From Boswellia sacra (Eukaryota; Streptophyta; Magnoliopsida; Sapindales; Burseraceae), in contig SNVD02011399.1 of NCBI GenBank assembly GCA_013180625.2, positions 46,787-110,786 on the forward strand: a stretch of DNA of 64,000 bases, in the 5' to 3' direction. The notes under the pieces were generated by a model that was given only the letters and a program-made list of their open reading frames with translations, was not told where the DNA came from and did not search any database. A program made the translations under genes and the position numbers. This document shows positions 34,379 through 46,222 of this stretch, one piece after another. Numbering within the stretch: the first letter of the stretch is position 1; each line of letters opens with the position of its first letter.

Positions 34379-36890
34379 AGCTCAAGGGTTAGTGGCTTTT
34401 CAATGGATGGTAATAGTGGTGTAGTTCCCTGACCTAATGGTTCACAATATTTTCTATTGTTGGGGCCAAAAGATTCCATCCAATTCACGTATTCCCTCAC
34501 CTCACAATCATCAAAATTGTCACACAATTGAGAGTATACCAAACTCATTTCTAAAGCATCCAAAGGTAAATTTCTATTTTATACCATATAATCTGTATCA
34601 TCAATGTGAAAACAATTCTCATTTTCATCTGAATATTTCATGTATTAAAAACATTAAAGACTACCTTTTCTTCTTGGACACGCAACCTTAACTCACCCTT
34701 TTGGACATTAATTAAAGCTCTCCCAGTTGCCAAGAGTGGTCTCCGAAGTATGATAGGAATCCCTTTATCATCTTCTATATCAAGAACATGAAGTCAGCTG
34801 GGAAGAGAAATTTATCCATCTTAGCTAGAACATCTTCAATAACTCCTCATGGGTGTTGATGGAACGGTCAGCCAACTATAGTACGACTGTGGCAAGTTTC
34901 GCTTTACCTAATCCAAGCTTCTTAAAAATAGACAAAGGCATTGAATTTATACTTGCACCTAAATCACACAAAGATTTTTCAAATGTAGAGTTACCAATAG
35001 AATAAGAAATAGTAAAGCTCCCTAGATCTTTTAATTTTTGGGGTCCTTTGTAAGATTGCACTGCACTCCTCAGTAAGTGCTAATGTTTCATAGTTTTCTA
35101 TTTTCCTCTTCTTTGATAATATGTCCTTCATCAATTTGACATAGCCTGGCATATGCTCTAGAGCATCAGCAAAAGGAATGTTGATGTGTAATTTCTTGAA
35201 AACTTCCAAAAACTTGGAAAACTGCTTGTCTAGCTTGCTTTTTTAGAGATGCTAAAGAAATGAAACTCTAGGTGTTGGCTCTTTAGTAGGTATTGCTTGA
35301 GCTTTAGGTATGTCGTCAACTTTTGCTGATTGAGGAGTAAAGGTTATAATTGGGTCATCTTCCTTAACCTTTATTGGCTTCTCAGTTCTCACTGATGTTT
35401 CTAACTCTTTTCCACTTCTCAAAGTGATAGCCTTGCACTGTTCTTTAAGATTCATCTTAGTTGAGCTAGGCAAATTACTTTGTTGTTGACCTGATAAAGA
35501 ATTAGCAATTTGACTCACTTGAACTTCCAAATTCTTGATTTGTGTAGCTTGATTTTGGAAGATGGTTTTGGTCTCATCCATGAACTGGTTGGTCTTACTT
35601 GCCATTTGGTTGAGGTTATCCATTAACTAACTAGTTTTATTTGCCAATTGAGCCATTGCCTCTTCAAATACAGATTTCTTTTCTTGTAATGGCTGTGCTT
35701 ATGGAGGTTTCAACACATTTTGGTTGTTCCATGAGAAATTAAGGTGATTTCGCCATCCAGGATTGTAAGTTTTACTATAAGGTTTGTTTCTTGGGCGGTT
35801 GTAATCTATAAAGTTTGCTTGTTCTTCTTACCCCAAAAATGGATTCCCTTTATCACAGTTGTCACTCAGATGGTCCCTCTGATAAAAATCACATATACAG
35901 ATGGAGTATTTGATAGCATTAGTTGTCACACTACTGTTTTGTAGATGTTTGTTAAGTGAAGCAACTTGGACTGTCAAGGAAGAAATAGGATCAATCTCAT
36001 ATACTCCAACTACCTTTTTTTGTATAGCTCTTTTGTTGGGTCATTGAGAATTATTTAGGGACATCTCATCTAGTAATGCATATGCTACATTCTCTATCTT
36101 TTTCATGAATGCTCTGCCAGTCTTTACATCAAGCTAGGTTCTCTATAAGCCATTCAATCCATTGAAAAATTTTGTACCTGCATCCACTTGGGCATGCCAT
36201 GCTGAGGGCATTTCTTAAGTAACTCATTATACCTGTCACATGCATCCTAAAGTGTCTCTCTATTAGGCTGAGCGAAATTTGAATTCTTAATCCATATTTT
36301 TGCTGTCTTGTAAGGGGGGAAGAACTTTCCAGGAAATCTCTGAGTCAACTCATCCAAAATTGTGATAGAACCAGCAGGTAAGGAACTTAGCCAACTTTGT
36401 GTTTTATCCCTAATAGAAAATGGAAACAAGCTCAAGTAAAAAACATCATCAAAAACAACATTACATTTAGCTATTTCACATATCTCCAGAAAATTATCTA
36501 TGTGATCATTAGATCTTCACTTGATAGTCAACGAAATTGTGAAGGTTGGATCATCTGCATGGTTACTAGTATGAATTCAAAATTTGCTTAAATTGTTGAT
36601 TTTCTGATAGCTTGATGAATACCTGTTACTATTGGAAGAGCATAATCTATAAGCGTACGATTGTCATCATCTGCTTTTTCTGCATTTGCTTGAGGTCCAA
36701 CAGCTCCTATAATTATAGAAATTTCTTCCGCCATGGTGTCTCCCTACCTAGTAGCCTCTCTTTTCTTCTTCCTATTCCTTTGACAAGTATGCTCTATCTC
36801 AGGGTCAAACTAGAGAAGGTTTTCGCTTTTGAATTTTTGCATACACTTGAAAATAGCACATAACAATCAACAGCTCGAAATTTTTTCTTC
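34379..36890 (-). pseudogene. Athila-like gag and protease
   Basis: Gag starts at ATG 36734 (MAEEISIIIGAVGPQANAEK), with gag-like sequence continuing upstream to about 36890 (DPEIEHTC). Then come LSLFPFSIRDKTQSWLSSLP and RFPGKFFPPYKTAKI, which match the Athila gag core, and a Gln-rich region (35252-35623, NQMASKTNQFMDETKTIFQN). Protease is represented by SFTISYSIGNSTFEKSLCD, then LGASINSMPLSIFKKLGLG (Asp-Leu-Gly in the Asp-Thr/Ser-Gly position, as in this lineage) down to about 34680, ending at solo LTR 3. Many stops and frameshifts are present. Confidence 0.85.
36868..36881 (-). other. Possible decayed primer-binding site
   Basis: The minus strand reads ATTTCGAGCTGTTG, which could be a mutated form of the TTTGGCGCCGTTG-type primer site of Athila-like elements. 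It sits where the leader should begin. Four mismatches make this tentative. If right, the 5' LTR extends from 40253 to about 36885. Confidence 0.25.
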
Positions 36891-37026
36891 AAATGTAGTT
36901 AACTAGAAAGATACTAAACTATGGAGGGCTAAAGGGAAGAAAATTGAAAATAGAAAGTTGAAAACTCTTTTTTGTATGAAATTATCAAATAACAATTTAT
37001 GGAGACTAAAAAGAAATTAAAAGAAA

Positions 37027-40000
37027 TGGGGGTTATAAATTATGGATAGGGTGCAAAAAGCACTATTCTTGTCTTTTATAGGCCTACTGGTCTTCAACTC
37101 TTCCAAAGAACCCATAAAATGAGCCCACTTGAAAAGCCCAAATCTCCCTCCTACAATTGTTGAAAGTATTTCTTGAAGAATCTAATATTTGGGTTGCTTA
37201 TTTACAAAGTATATATATAAGCAACCTTAGTGCATCTCTCAAAACAGAAGTTACAAAACCTTGTTAAAATTGAATGGACTACTTTTACAGAATAAATAAA
37301 TTAAATTTATATGCTTTTAATAGAAGCATTTTTGCTAATAGGAAACAACTATAAAATAGATGAGGGCCAAGCAAGTCCATTATACTGTAGTTCTTTTTCT
37401 TGCGAAAAAAAATGATAAACTTATTACATATATAACAGAGTTATTTTCTTTTCTATCACTCCATATGATTAAAAAAAAAAAAAAGAGTGATTTCATTTTT
37501 ACAATCTTTTATATATCCAAATGAATAAGGACATCGTTCTTGGGCAGAGAAAAGTTAATGCTCACGCTAGTATGAATATTATCTTCTGATAATGCTCCAG
37601 AAGTCATATTAAAAGAGTTCAATTGATAAGTTACTTAACTTTGCGTCTAAAATTTGCAATTGTAGCTAGTCATAGACATACTAAGACAAGTAGATGCAGC
37701 TTCTAAGGAACATAGACATTGCATGAGCAAACTTAAATAATTTTTGTGCTTTTAGCAAACTTCAAAGGAGGTCTGTGGAATATTCACCCTTAATATTAAA
37801 GAAAAGTTTTTATATTTCTTAAACATCAAGAATGACTATTATCAATTTTAAAATAAAATCTTAGAGGGCAAATTATAGTAATCCCCCAAATAATACTAAA
37901 AAGACAACTATCGAGAGCAACGTGATCATGTTTAGATAATAAATAAGTGCATAGAACGATGAGAACTTGCGAAAATAACATTATGGCTAGCTCTAAGCTC
38001 TCTGAGGCCAAGACTCCGCTTCTATAAGCCACTGTAGATGGCCGCGATGACTACAAAGGTAGTGTTGTCTATAGAGCCACCACTGGTGGATGAGATCAGC
38101 ATATTTCATCGTTGATATGAAGATGACTGAGAGGTTTCCTATGGCAAGGGCCTTCACTAGGAAACCTGTTGTCATTACAATGCTTCAGAGAATTGGAATT
38201 GGGATGTTTTAATCTATTGTAGTCATGTTAATTGCAGCTTTGGTTGAGATGTTGAGGCTCAAAACTGCCCAAGAAAATGGACTGGTTTTGTTCCCAATAT
38301 GTTATTTTTGGTGTGTCTGAAGCGCTAACCATAGTTGGTCTTCAAGAATTTTTCTCTGATCAATTTCCAATTGAATTAAGGAGGGTGGGAATCTCGCTCT
38401 ACCTAAGTATCCTTGGTTTCAGGGCTTTTTGAGTAGCTTTCTGATCCCCATAATTGATAAAGCAACAAGCGGAGATGGCCATGATAGCTGGTTTGTTGAT
38501 AATGTGAATAAGGGACATCTTGATTACTTTTATTGGCTACGTCTTGTACTGAGCATTGGGGGATTGGATGCCTATTTTTATTTGGAGAAATATCACTCAC
38601 CTCTCCTACAATTTTTTTTTTTTATCATGTGAAAAACATATCTGTAGAATATATCAACATTTCTGTATCATCTAAGTCGAAAAAATGGAATCCATTAGCT
38701 TTTGCTGAGAAGATCATTTTACCCAGATTTTTATAATCCTATCTTTTTCTTCTTCTTTGTTTTTTTTTTTCTTCTTTCCAACCGAAACTCTAAATCCCTT
38801 CTCACCCATAGCCACCTCTCAGTCCCGAAATACAGCCTCTCCCTAATGTCATGATCCTTCACATGATATGTATCTTGAACGGGAGCGGGGACTACTATTA
38901 CTAAATACTAAAATTGTGTTATCCTCTATATATTTTAAATAATTACAAAAGAGATTTGGGTTTTGGTACAATTAAACAAAACTTGATTAAACTAAATTAA
39001 AACTACGGACACCGAGAAAAATTATGGAGCAAGAAATTCAATAATTAAGAATATAGGTATATGATTTCATTAGAATTAATCAATTTAATATCTCTAATTT
39101 AATGAACTAGTGATTATTCCTATTTTTGCCAACCAATTTCACTAAATTACTTGTATTCTTTTAAGTAATAACAATATATATTAATAGATTAATATCACAT
39201 CTCTATCTCATCTAACTCACTATTAATACCCATTAAGTACAAGAAATATGTAAGGTCGCATGAATTAGATTCATATCTCTATCTCATATCAATTCATGGC
39301 ATTTTATACAATGACAGATTCTAATATCACCTCTCGGTCTCAACTTGAACCTTAAATTATGCAATTGTTGGCCAAGCAATTACAAACATTAAACATAGAA
39401 TGAAATACTCAACATAAATTGGAATAATTATCCATCAATTAAGATCCAGAAAAATTAAATATTAAAATTTGGTTACACCTTCACCATAGAAATGGAAAAT
39501 TAATTCATATTGCATAGAAATATCATTTTACATATATTCTTAAACATAAGTAAAGAAAGTAAACGAAAGGGAAAAAACTAGCTGAAATTGCTGCCTATAT
39601 TGTTCAAGCAGTCTGTCCTCTCCAAGAAGTTTCTCTCTTAGTCCAAAAAGAAATTGCTTGAATGAATTCCCTCTTTTTCTTCCCAATCCGAGCTGACAAG
39701 AGAGAAAACGTACTCATTGCTTTTCCTTTGGATTTAATAAGTATTATTATTATTTAGTCCATCAATTACTCTTGTAGGGCAACCTTATCTAGACTCTTTT
39801 AATATATTCCCCCAAGGTCAATCCACTTATTGCTTGGTTGTCTTCGCAAGCAACAGAATGAGTAAGAGGATTTTAATGTCTCCTGAGTACTCCACCGAAA
39901 GTGCAAATGCTCCAATTTAATATTCCTTTGGCTCTTTTCTCAATTCAACTGGTAGATAAGCTCTATGATTGAATTTTGACTTTCTACATGAGAGATGAAA

Positions 40001-40253
40001 TTGTAGAGCTCTTAATTATCTTTCTACAGCCACTTGAATCATCCAAATCTAAAATTAGAGAAAGATATTTGCACCCAAAATACCAAGATTGCATCAGCTC
40101 TTTAATAGGCCTTTGATTTAACAATGTCTATCTTGAAAATGCTTTAGGTGAAATCCATAGAAATTTAGACAAACTTAAACATTTAAGCACCAGAAGGAGA
40201 GTGAAAACTTAAGATAAAAGGTGTATACTAATGGTTGAAAATTAGACTCATCA
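37027..40253 (-). repeat. 5' LTR-like repeat, copy B
   Basis: About 3.2 kb, collinear with copy A. It ends CTCATCA on the plus strand, matching CTTATCA at the end of copy A. It lacks solo LTR 2 and so preserves the empty target site near 37585. It contains the NPF fragment at 37983-38608. Confidence 0.75.
37983..38608 (+). pseudogene. Rearranged NPF (NRT1/PTR) transporter fragment, copy B
   Basis: Same chimera as at 21197-21863: N-terminal codons (ASSKLSEAKTPLL) up to MKMTERF, joined to ARAFTRKPVVITMLQRIGIG and the C-terminal end (FLIPIIDKATSGDGHDSWF, VNKGHLDYFYWL, YFYLEKYHSPLL). It has lost additional bases around the VWWL region and has its own stops. It is antisense to the retroelement. 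The shared fusion point with copy A shows common origin. Confidence 0.9.
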
Positions 40254-40256
40254 CTT

Positions 40257-40394
40257 TGCAAAATCATCAAGCTTCGCGGTGGCCATGTTGAGCTTGCGGC
40301 GAGTGAGGGAAAGGGGGTTGAGTTGGAGGTGGAGGCAGTGGAGGGGGTGGTGGATCTTGATGGTGGGAAGGTAGGGGTGATTAGAACCGAGTAA
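40257..40394 (+). pseudogene. GC-rich reading-frame fragment beside the Athila-like 5' LTR
   Basis: 45 codons beginning at the retroelement edge (CKIIKLRGGHVELAASEGKG) and closing at TAA 40392-40394, with Val/Glu/Gly-rich sequence and GC content well above the neighbourhood. It has the look of the last exon of a host gene cut off by the element. The family was not recognised and the opposite strand is also partly open, so this is tentative. Confidence 0.3.
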
Positions 40395-42047
40395 GGTTTG
40401 TTGAGGATTCATAATTTTTACTTTTCTTTTTTTTTTTTTTTTTTTTTGAGAATAATGAAGAAGAAAGTGAAGTGATTAATGAAGATTTATTGTGCTGCAC
40501 TGAAACTGTTTGATTTGGTGCTCCAATGAAATCAATTTGGCTATATGTTTGTTTTAGAACACACTAGCTAGCTAGTAGTGCCTTAGATCATTTCAATTTG
40601 AGAAAATTTTTAAAGAAAAAGCTAGTCAGAAGAAAGGAGGGCATGCCAGAATGGTGAGTCCTTGGGTTTTAGGGTTTTTGGATAATGACTTTTTTTTTAA
40701 GTCAATTGTTGTAATAATTTGGTTTTAATTTTGGATATTTGATTCTTGATTTTTTTTTCCTGAATTGCTTTGTGATGGAGTTAAGATGGTGGGTGTTGAT
40801 GGTGGAGGAGAATTTGATGTTGTCATGGAGTCCTATGATGTACACTTTTTTTTTTTTTTAATGAACTTGATGGCATGGACAAAGTCAATGTCTGGATCGG
40901 TCTTCATCAAGGTGAAAAGGTCCAATCTTTTCTCTCTCAAAACGAAAATCACTTACAATCTCTAATTCTTGTAATTTTTTCTTAGAGTTGATATTTACAT
41001 CTTCCCCTAAACTTTACTTTCGTGCTATCTCATTCCATTAGGTCAAGCGAGTGAGAGAAGATTAGATGCTTCAACAGAGAGATTACAAGGATGCCCTGTA
41101 GTTTGATTCCTATTGTTTCTTTTTTTTTTTTTTACTCCAGTTTAATGAATTGTTGGTTGGTTGAATTCTTATAAGCATGATGTATACTGTAAGTTCATGC
41201 CATGATTTTTATTAACGTTAATGGAAATGGAATTTGTGCTTTAATTTGCTTTTTCTTTTACTATTGAGTTAATGCTCTTACTGCGATTTGGTTTTTGCCT
41301 CTATTTTGATAAATAAGTTTTTTTTTTTTTTTTGGACTCTATTGTTGCATTTGCTGGATTCATTGGCGTCGGTAAGGATATTCTTTTACTAAAATGCCCT
41401 GCTTTGTTAATTAAAATTTTAACGCCATTTGTCTCTTGGACTTAGCCAAAACAAAATTGCAAATATTTAAGGTGATGCTGATATATTTTTCAAATATAAT
41501 TTCCGCATAATAATAAGGTAAACCGTAGGGGATATTAGTGATATTACCTCATTTATATTTTGCAAAATCATACATTTATAATAGATAAAGGATGGCTTGG
41601 ATGCACGACTCTCTTTCTTTCTCTAGTTCTAATTGTTTTTCTTGTTTTTAATACTTACCTTAAAAACGGATTTTATTTAATGTATAATGGATATAATTTT
41701 TGTTTATTTTTATTCTTTATTCTTTATTTTTAAATTCTTTAACACTGTAAAATATCGATGTTAGTTATAATCTTGCGATCAAGGAGCTCATCTAAATCTT
41801 GGGCCTAAGGCAAATGTATAAAATAGGCCTTTTATTTTTAATATTAAAAATATTATTAGATTTTATTAAGACTTCAATTATTTAATCAATTGATTTTTGT
41901 CTACAATATAGATCCTTCATAAGAGTTATTATTTAATGTTTAATTACTATTATATTTAACATTATTTTTTTTAATAATTTCATCATTTGTTGGTTTTTTT
42001 AATGAATAATGTAACATCTACAACTCATTTACAACCAATATTTTATA
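40395..42047. other. T-rich spacer, possible gene debris
   Basis: Contains several T runs of 12-20 bases (near 40430, 40847, 41118 and 41319). A short open stretch at 40765-40850 (VGVDGGGEFDVVMESYDVH) was not recognised. No gene is supported. Confidence 0.4.
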
Positions 42048-42055
42048 CAGCTTGA

Positions 42056-42564
42056 TAGGGGTGGGAATTTTTGACACGACCCGCGAACACGACACGAACA
42101 CGCTACACGATTAATAAATGGGTCGGATTAGTATTGAAGGTATTCAACACGCCAACCCGTTTAATGACACGAATAGTTAAATATATTTTATATATCCTTA
42201 ATATGTAAATTCATTCAGTGATATAAATTATTACCTACTTACAATATATATATATATATATTATAAACTGAAATTTTTATACTATAAAATAAATTAATTT
42301 GTAAAATAATAAATTATGATAATTTTAATAATATTTTATACTGACAATTGTTTATATTTTAAAAATAATTTTAATTGATTTAAATATAGAGAATATAATA
42401 TATTATGTATAACTAAGTTAAACAATTAAGTAAATTATGCGAATTAAATATGACACGATTACGACACGTGAGTAACACGTTTAATAATCGGGTAGGTTTG
42501 GGTTTCATGTTTTGACACGAATAATTAAATGGGTCGACACGACACGACACGAATCCCACCCCTA
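42056..42564. mobile_element. hAT-type MITE 1 (509 bp)
   Basis: Terminal inverted repeats TAGGGGTGGGA(A/T)T at both ends, with a perfect 8-bp duplication CAGCTTGA (42048-42055 and 42565-42572), diagnostic of hAT transposition. The subterminal zones are rich in GACACGA units. AT-rich core with no coding, so non-autonomous. Confidence 0.93.
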
Positions 42565-42572
42565 CAGCTTGA

Positions 42573-44258
42573 GTTAACAAGATATCAATGATACGTAATT
42601 ATCATGACATTCAATTTATCTAAATTTATTTATTTATTTTTTATCTATCCAGTAATATCTTGTCAACTTATATTGTATAAAAAATAGTTATAAATAAGTT
42701 GTAGATATAAAAATATTCTATATTCATATTGTTTATTGTATTACTAAACTATCTAACATCTTTTAAAAAAATTATCAAGAGCCTTTTCTAAGAAATTAAC
42801 TAATTTTTTTTTAATTTTGCTTGTGTAGATCATCAAACTTTCTATTAAACATGCCCAAAATTAAAAATTATTAGTTACAAATCAATATGTAATTAATGAA
42901 CTAATATTAATAAGTTCAAAATAATAAAAAGTATAGAATGAATAAAAGTACAATAAATATATTTTCAAAATAGTTTTGTTCAGTCCCCATTTTTCATTTC
43001 ATTGGCCCCTACCTCAAAAATAAATAAGGGTAATTATAATAAAAATACAATAAATAAGTAATTAATATGGAAAGAATGGATTTTTTCTCATTCTCTCTTT
43101 ATTTATCTCTATTATTTTTTTTCATTTTCTCTCTAAAAATAATAAATTTATGTTCCTCTCACATAAATTTCATTCTCTCTCTATCTCTCCAATTTTTTTT
43201 TGTTTTTCTATTTAAAATCTATTTATCTTTCTTTCTCTTTAAATTTCAACCAAGCACATAACCTAAATCTAAACACCCAATAATTTATTTTTGTTTTCTT
43301 TCTCTCCTTTTCCCTTTCGAACACCGAAACTAAGATATATTTGATTAATTATTTTTTATATGAACTTGGAGAATTCAATAATATAAGAAGAGGCAATTAT
43401 TTATTGTCAAAATAATTAACTTTTTTTTGTATGTATCATCAATAGTGTACTTTAAATTTAAGAAATTCAACGGTCATAAAAAGATTGAAAAAAAAATCAA
43501 ACACTATTAAGATTAAATAATAATTTTATTAAATTTTTCATAAAATAAGGGGTGACGGCTAATGAGATTAAAAATTGGGCTAATTTCAAAATTTAATGAT
43601 TATTAATTAAAGCTTACCATTATTATATTTAGAATTAAATTTAAGTTTGATGAAAGATAGTCTAAATTATAATTATACTCCCATTAAATAAAAGGTGAGG
43701 GTAATGAGATAAAAATGGAGCTAAATAGAAGTACAACCACATTTTCAATTAAAAAAAAATCAGCTTTAATCTCAAAGATGTTATTAGAACTTAGAATGGA
43801 ATTTAAATACACTAGGAAATAAGCTAAAAATAATCTAACTATTTTTATTTTCTTATAGAATTAGTTATGGGAAAGGAAGATATCTACGGAAATAATCTGG
43901 TTTTATATTATTCAAGTTTAATTTTACTAATAGACTAATTGTAATTAGTAAGGGAATTTGGTTACATAAATTTTTTGAAATATAAATAAATATTTGGTAA
44001 TGATTTTCAGGGCCTTAGGTAATAAATCAAAACATTTGGTGGCATTCCGATAATTTGGGGCCCTAGACAATTGCCTCAGTTATCTAGGGGTTGAATAGTT
44101 CATGTTTGGATAGAATCTTTTGACTCATTTTTTTAATAAATAATTATATTTTTAAAACAAATAAGAGGTATAATATAAAATGACTTGTACATTTAAATAA
44201 TTAGTTTTTGTTCAAATTTTAAGGAGTCTGTTCTGCAGTAGCAACATCACGTGGCATG
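42573..44258. other. AT-rich spacer
   Basis: Strongly AT-rich. GGGCC-containing motifs near 41800 and 44050 hint at another degraded element, but its ends could not be fixed. Confidence 0.35.
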
Positions 44259-44394
44259 CTGATGTAGTGTAGCCAGTCAATAGAAGACTTTTAAGGTGTG
44301 GTGAATAGTAACTAAAAAGTTATTATTTATCCGACAAGAATTACTGTTTAACGCGCTTTAGAAGTCTATTATTGACTGGCTGCACCACATCAGT
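44259..44394. repeat. 136-bp imperfect palindrome, MITE candidate
   Basis: CTGATGTAGTGTAGCCAGTC near the left and its reverse complement near the right form arms of about 37 bases with few mismatches, around a 60-base loop. No clear target duplication was found. Confidence 0.65.
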
Positions 44395-46217
44395 GGTATA
44401 GTCGAAGTAGGACAATCTCTTTCCAAATTTTGTAGGATTATTAGAACCAATTTTATCACAAAGATTTGACACTTGTTAAAGGAATTTTAAATGTCATTCT
44501 ATTCAACATCTTTATTTTCAATGCAAATTTGGATACAATTTTGTGATTTTTGTTATAAGAAATTACATTAAATGTTTAAATAAATTTGGTAGTTTAGCAC
44601 TTTTGTTATTTTATAACATATGTTATTTTTATTATTTTTGGAATATTTAGTTATGGTTTGGATTTTTGATAAAGAATGAAATTTTCAAACCATTAATATT
44701 AGACAAATCTTAATTATTAAAAAAAAAACAAGCAAATAGAAGTTTAACCCATTGGAAAGTGTTTATTTTTATGTAGATTTTGAGTAAGATTCATTATTCC
44801 CGCTTTACTAGGTGCAACTATTTTTTTTTATTAATTATATTTTTTCTTATGTAGGTGCTCGCTTAAAATAATTTAAATAAAATATTAAATTATTACAAAA
44901 ATTTTATTTCAGCCCAGCCTGAAAAGAATTTCTAGCTCCACCCTTGCATAACATCAATTTTACTTTCCTAATCATTAACACGAAAGCTAATCAATTTCAC
45001 ATATATTTTTTTTCCAATACTTGATTGCAAAATTCATTAATTGTACCTCCTAAGCGTAGCCACTTTATTGTTCCACCAAGATGAAAATGTCTCAGGAGAC
45101 TAAACGATACGAATATGCTGACAATAAATTTGTTGCAAACATGACATGGGCCGGGGTTCTAGCATGACCGTATAATTGGATAAAACAAATTTCCAACCAA
45201 ACTTCTGTGTCTGATAGTTCTTATTGGCGTTAATTTCTTCCACCATCTTCAATTATTAACCTTTCACTGACAACAAGTGGCATTGCTATTGGATTGCATC
45301 CAACAGTCCCAAACTTCTTAAGAATACATGCTCAATATTGATTGGACCCAAAAAAAAAAATCTATCTTCTTATTTGCAATGTATACATAATCAACTTTAT
45401 AATAGTGATTTTGAAAAACAGAACCTTATCATAATTTTTTTTCAAAAATCCAGTTAACTATATTTTTAACATAAACACTTTTAATGCTTTTTATAAAATC
45501 ATTTATGCTTAACGAAAGCAACCGTAAGATGTATTGGGGCCGAGTAACCTATAAAATTAGTTATTTTTTTTCTTTTCTTTTTGTAATTTGGAAAAAAGAA
45601 AACATTATTTTTGTATTGTTTGCGAAAAAACAAATAAAAAAGGCAACAAACTTTTCGAAATTAACTTAAAAGAGATCTTTCTTTCTTTCTTTCTTTTTTT
45701 TTTTATCATTTTGGAGTGATACTATACTTATAAATTACTTATGCATACAAACTTATAACATCACTTATTTATTAACATATTATCACTTATAATTAAATGA
45801 GTTTATTTTTACAGATTCCTTCTTCCATTTATCTCATGACATATGTATCAATTTCTTAAAAAAAAAATTATAAACTTAGTATTGTTCTATCACTTTAATA
45901 AATATGCATATATTTAAAAAAAGGAGTGGTATTTTATTTATAAATGTTTTTAAGGCAAAAAAATGAACAATGACCACCGATCTTTATAATGATAATAATA
46001 ATCACCACAAATAGGGCGACGAACATGATCACGAATTGAACGACAGGAAAGACGCCCTTGTGCTTTACGAAACTAATGAGGAGTGACGTTCCACTAATTT
46101 CTTAAAACTAAAGTAGCATCATTTATTTATTTATTTATTTTTTGCTTGCTTTTAAATCCACTGTTTCTTTCTCAATAATTTCTTTGCTTCTCCACGTTCT
46201 CTTATAGAATCCAGGCA
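44395..46217. other. AT-rich spacer
   Basis: No gene or element recognised. A (CTTT)n stretch lies at about 45680-45700. Confidence 0.4.
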
Positions 46218-46222
46218 TCTCT

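Larger units (their letters stand above)
16306..40253 (-). mobile_element. Large Athila-like Ty3/gypsy element with nested insertions
   Basis: Read on the minus strand: 5' LTR-like repeat (right, ending at 40253), gag, protease, RT, RNase H, integrase, a long 3' spacer, a polypurine tract at 23653-23670, then a 3' LTR-like repeat (left, from 23652). The protein segments resemble the Athila lineage. Removing two nested solo LTRs leaves about 16 kb. No target duplication was found. The left repeat stops at 16306 while the right one may continue to about 36880, so the left end is probably truncated. An alternative is that the two repeats are a segmental duplication and not LTRs, but the polypurine tract beside 23652 and the pol orientation favour LTRs. 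Confidence 0.72.

Noticed and set aside
16301..40258. Target duplication for the whole Athila-like element (AGAAA left, CTTTG right)
   Set aside because: The sequences do not match. The left end appears truncated, so no duplication is claimed.
41799..44085. Possible element bounded by GGGCC-containing motifs near 41800 and 44050
   Set aside because: The two motifs are only loosely alike, their orientation does not fit terminal inverted repeats, and no target duplication was found.
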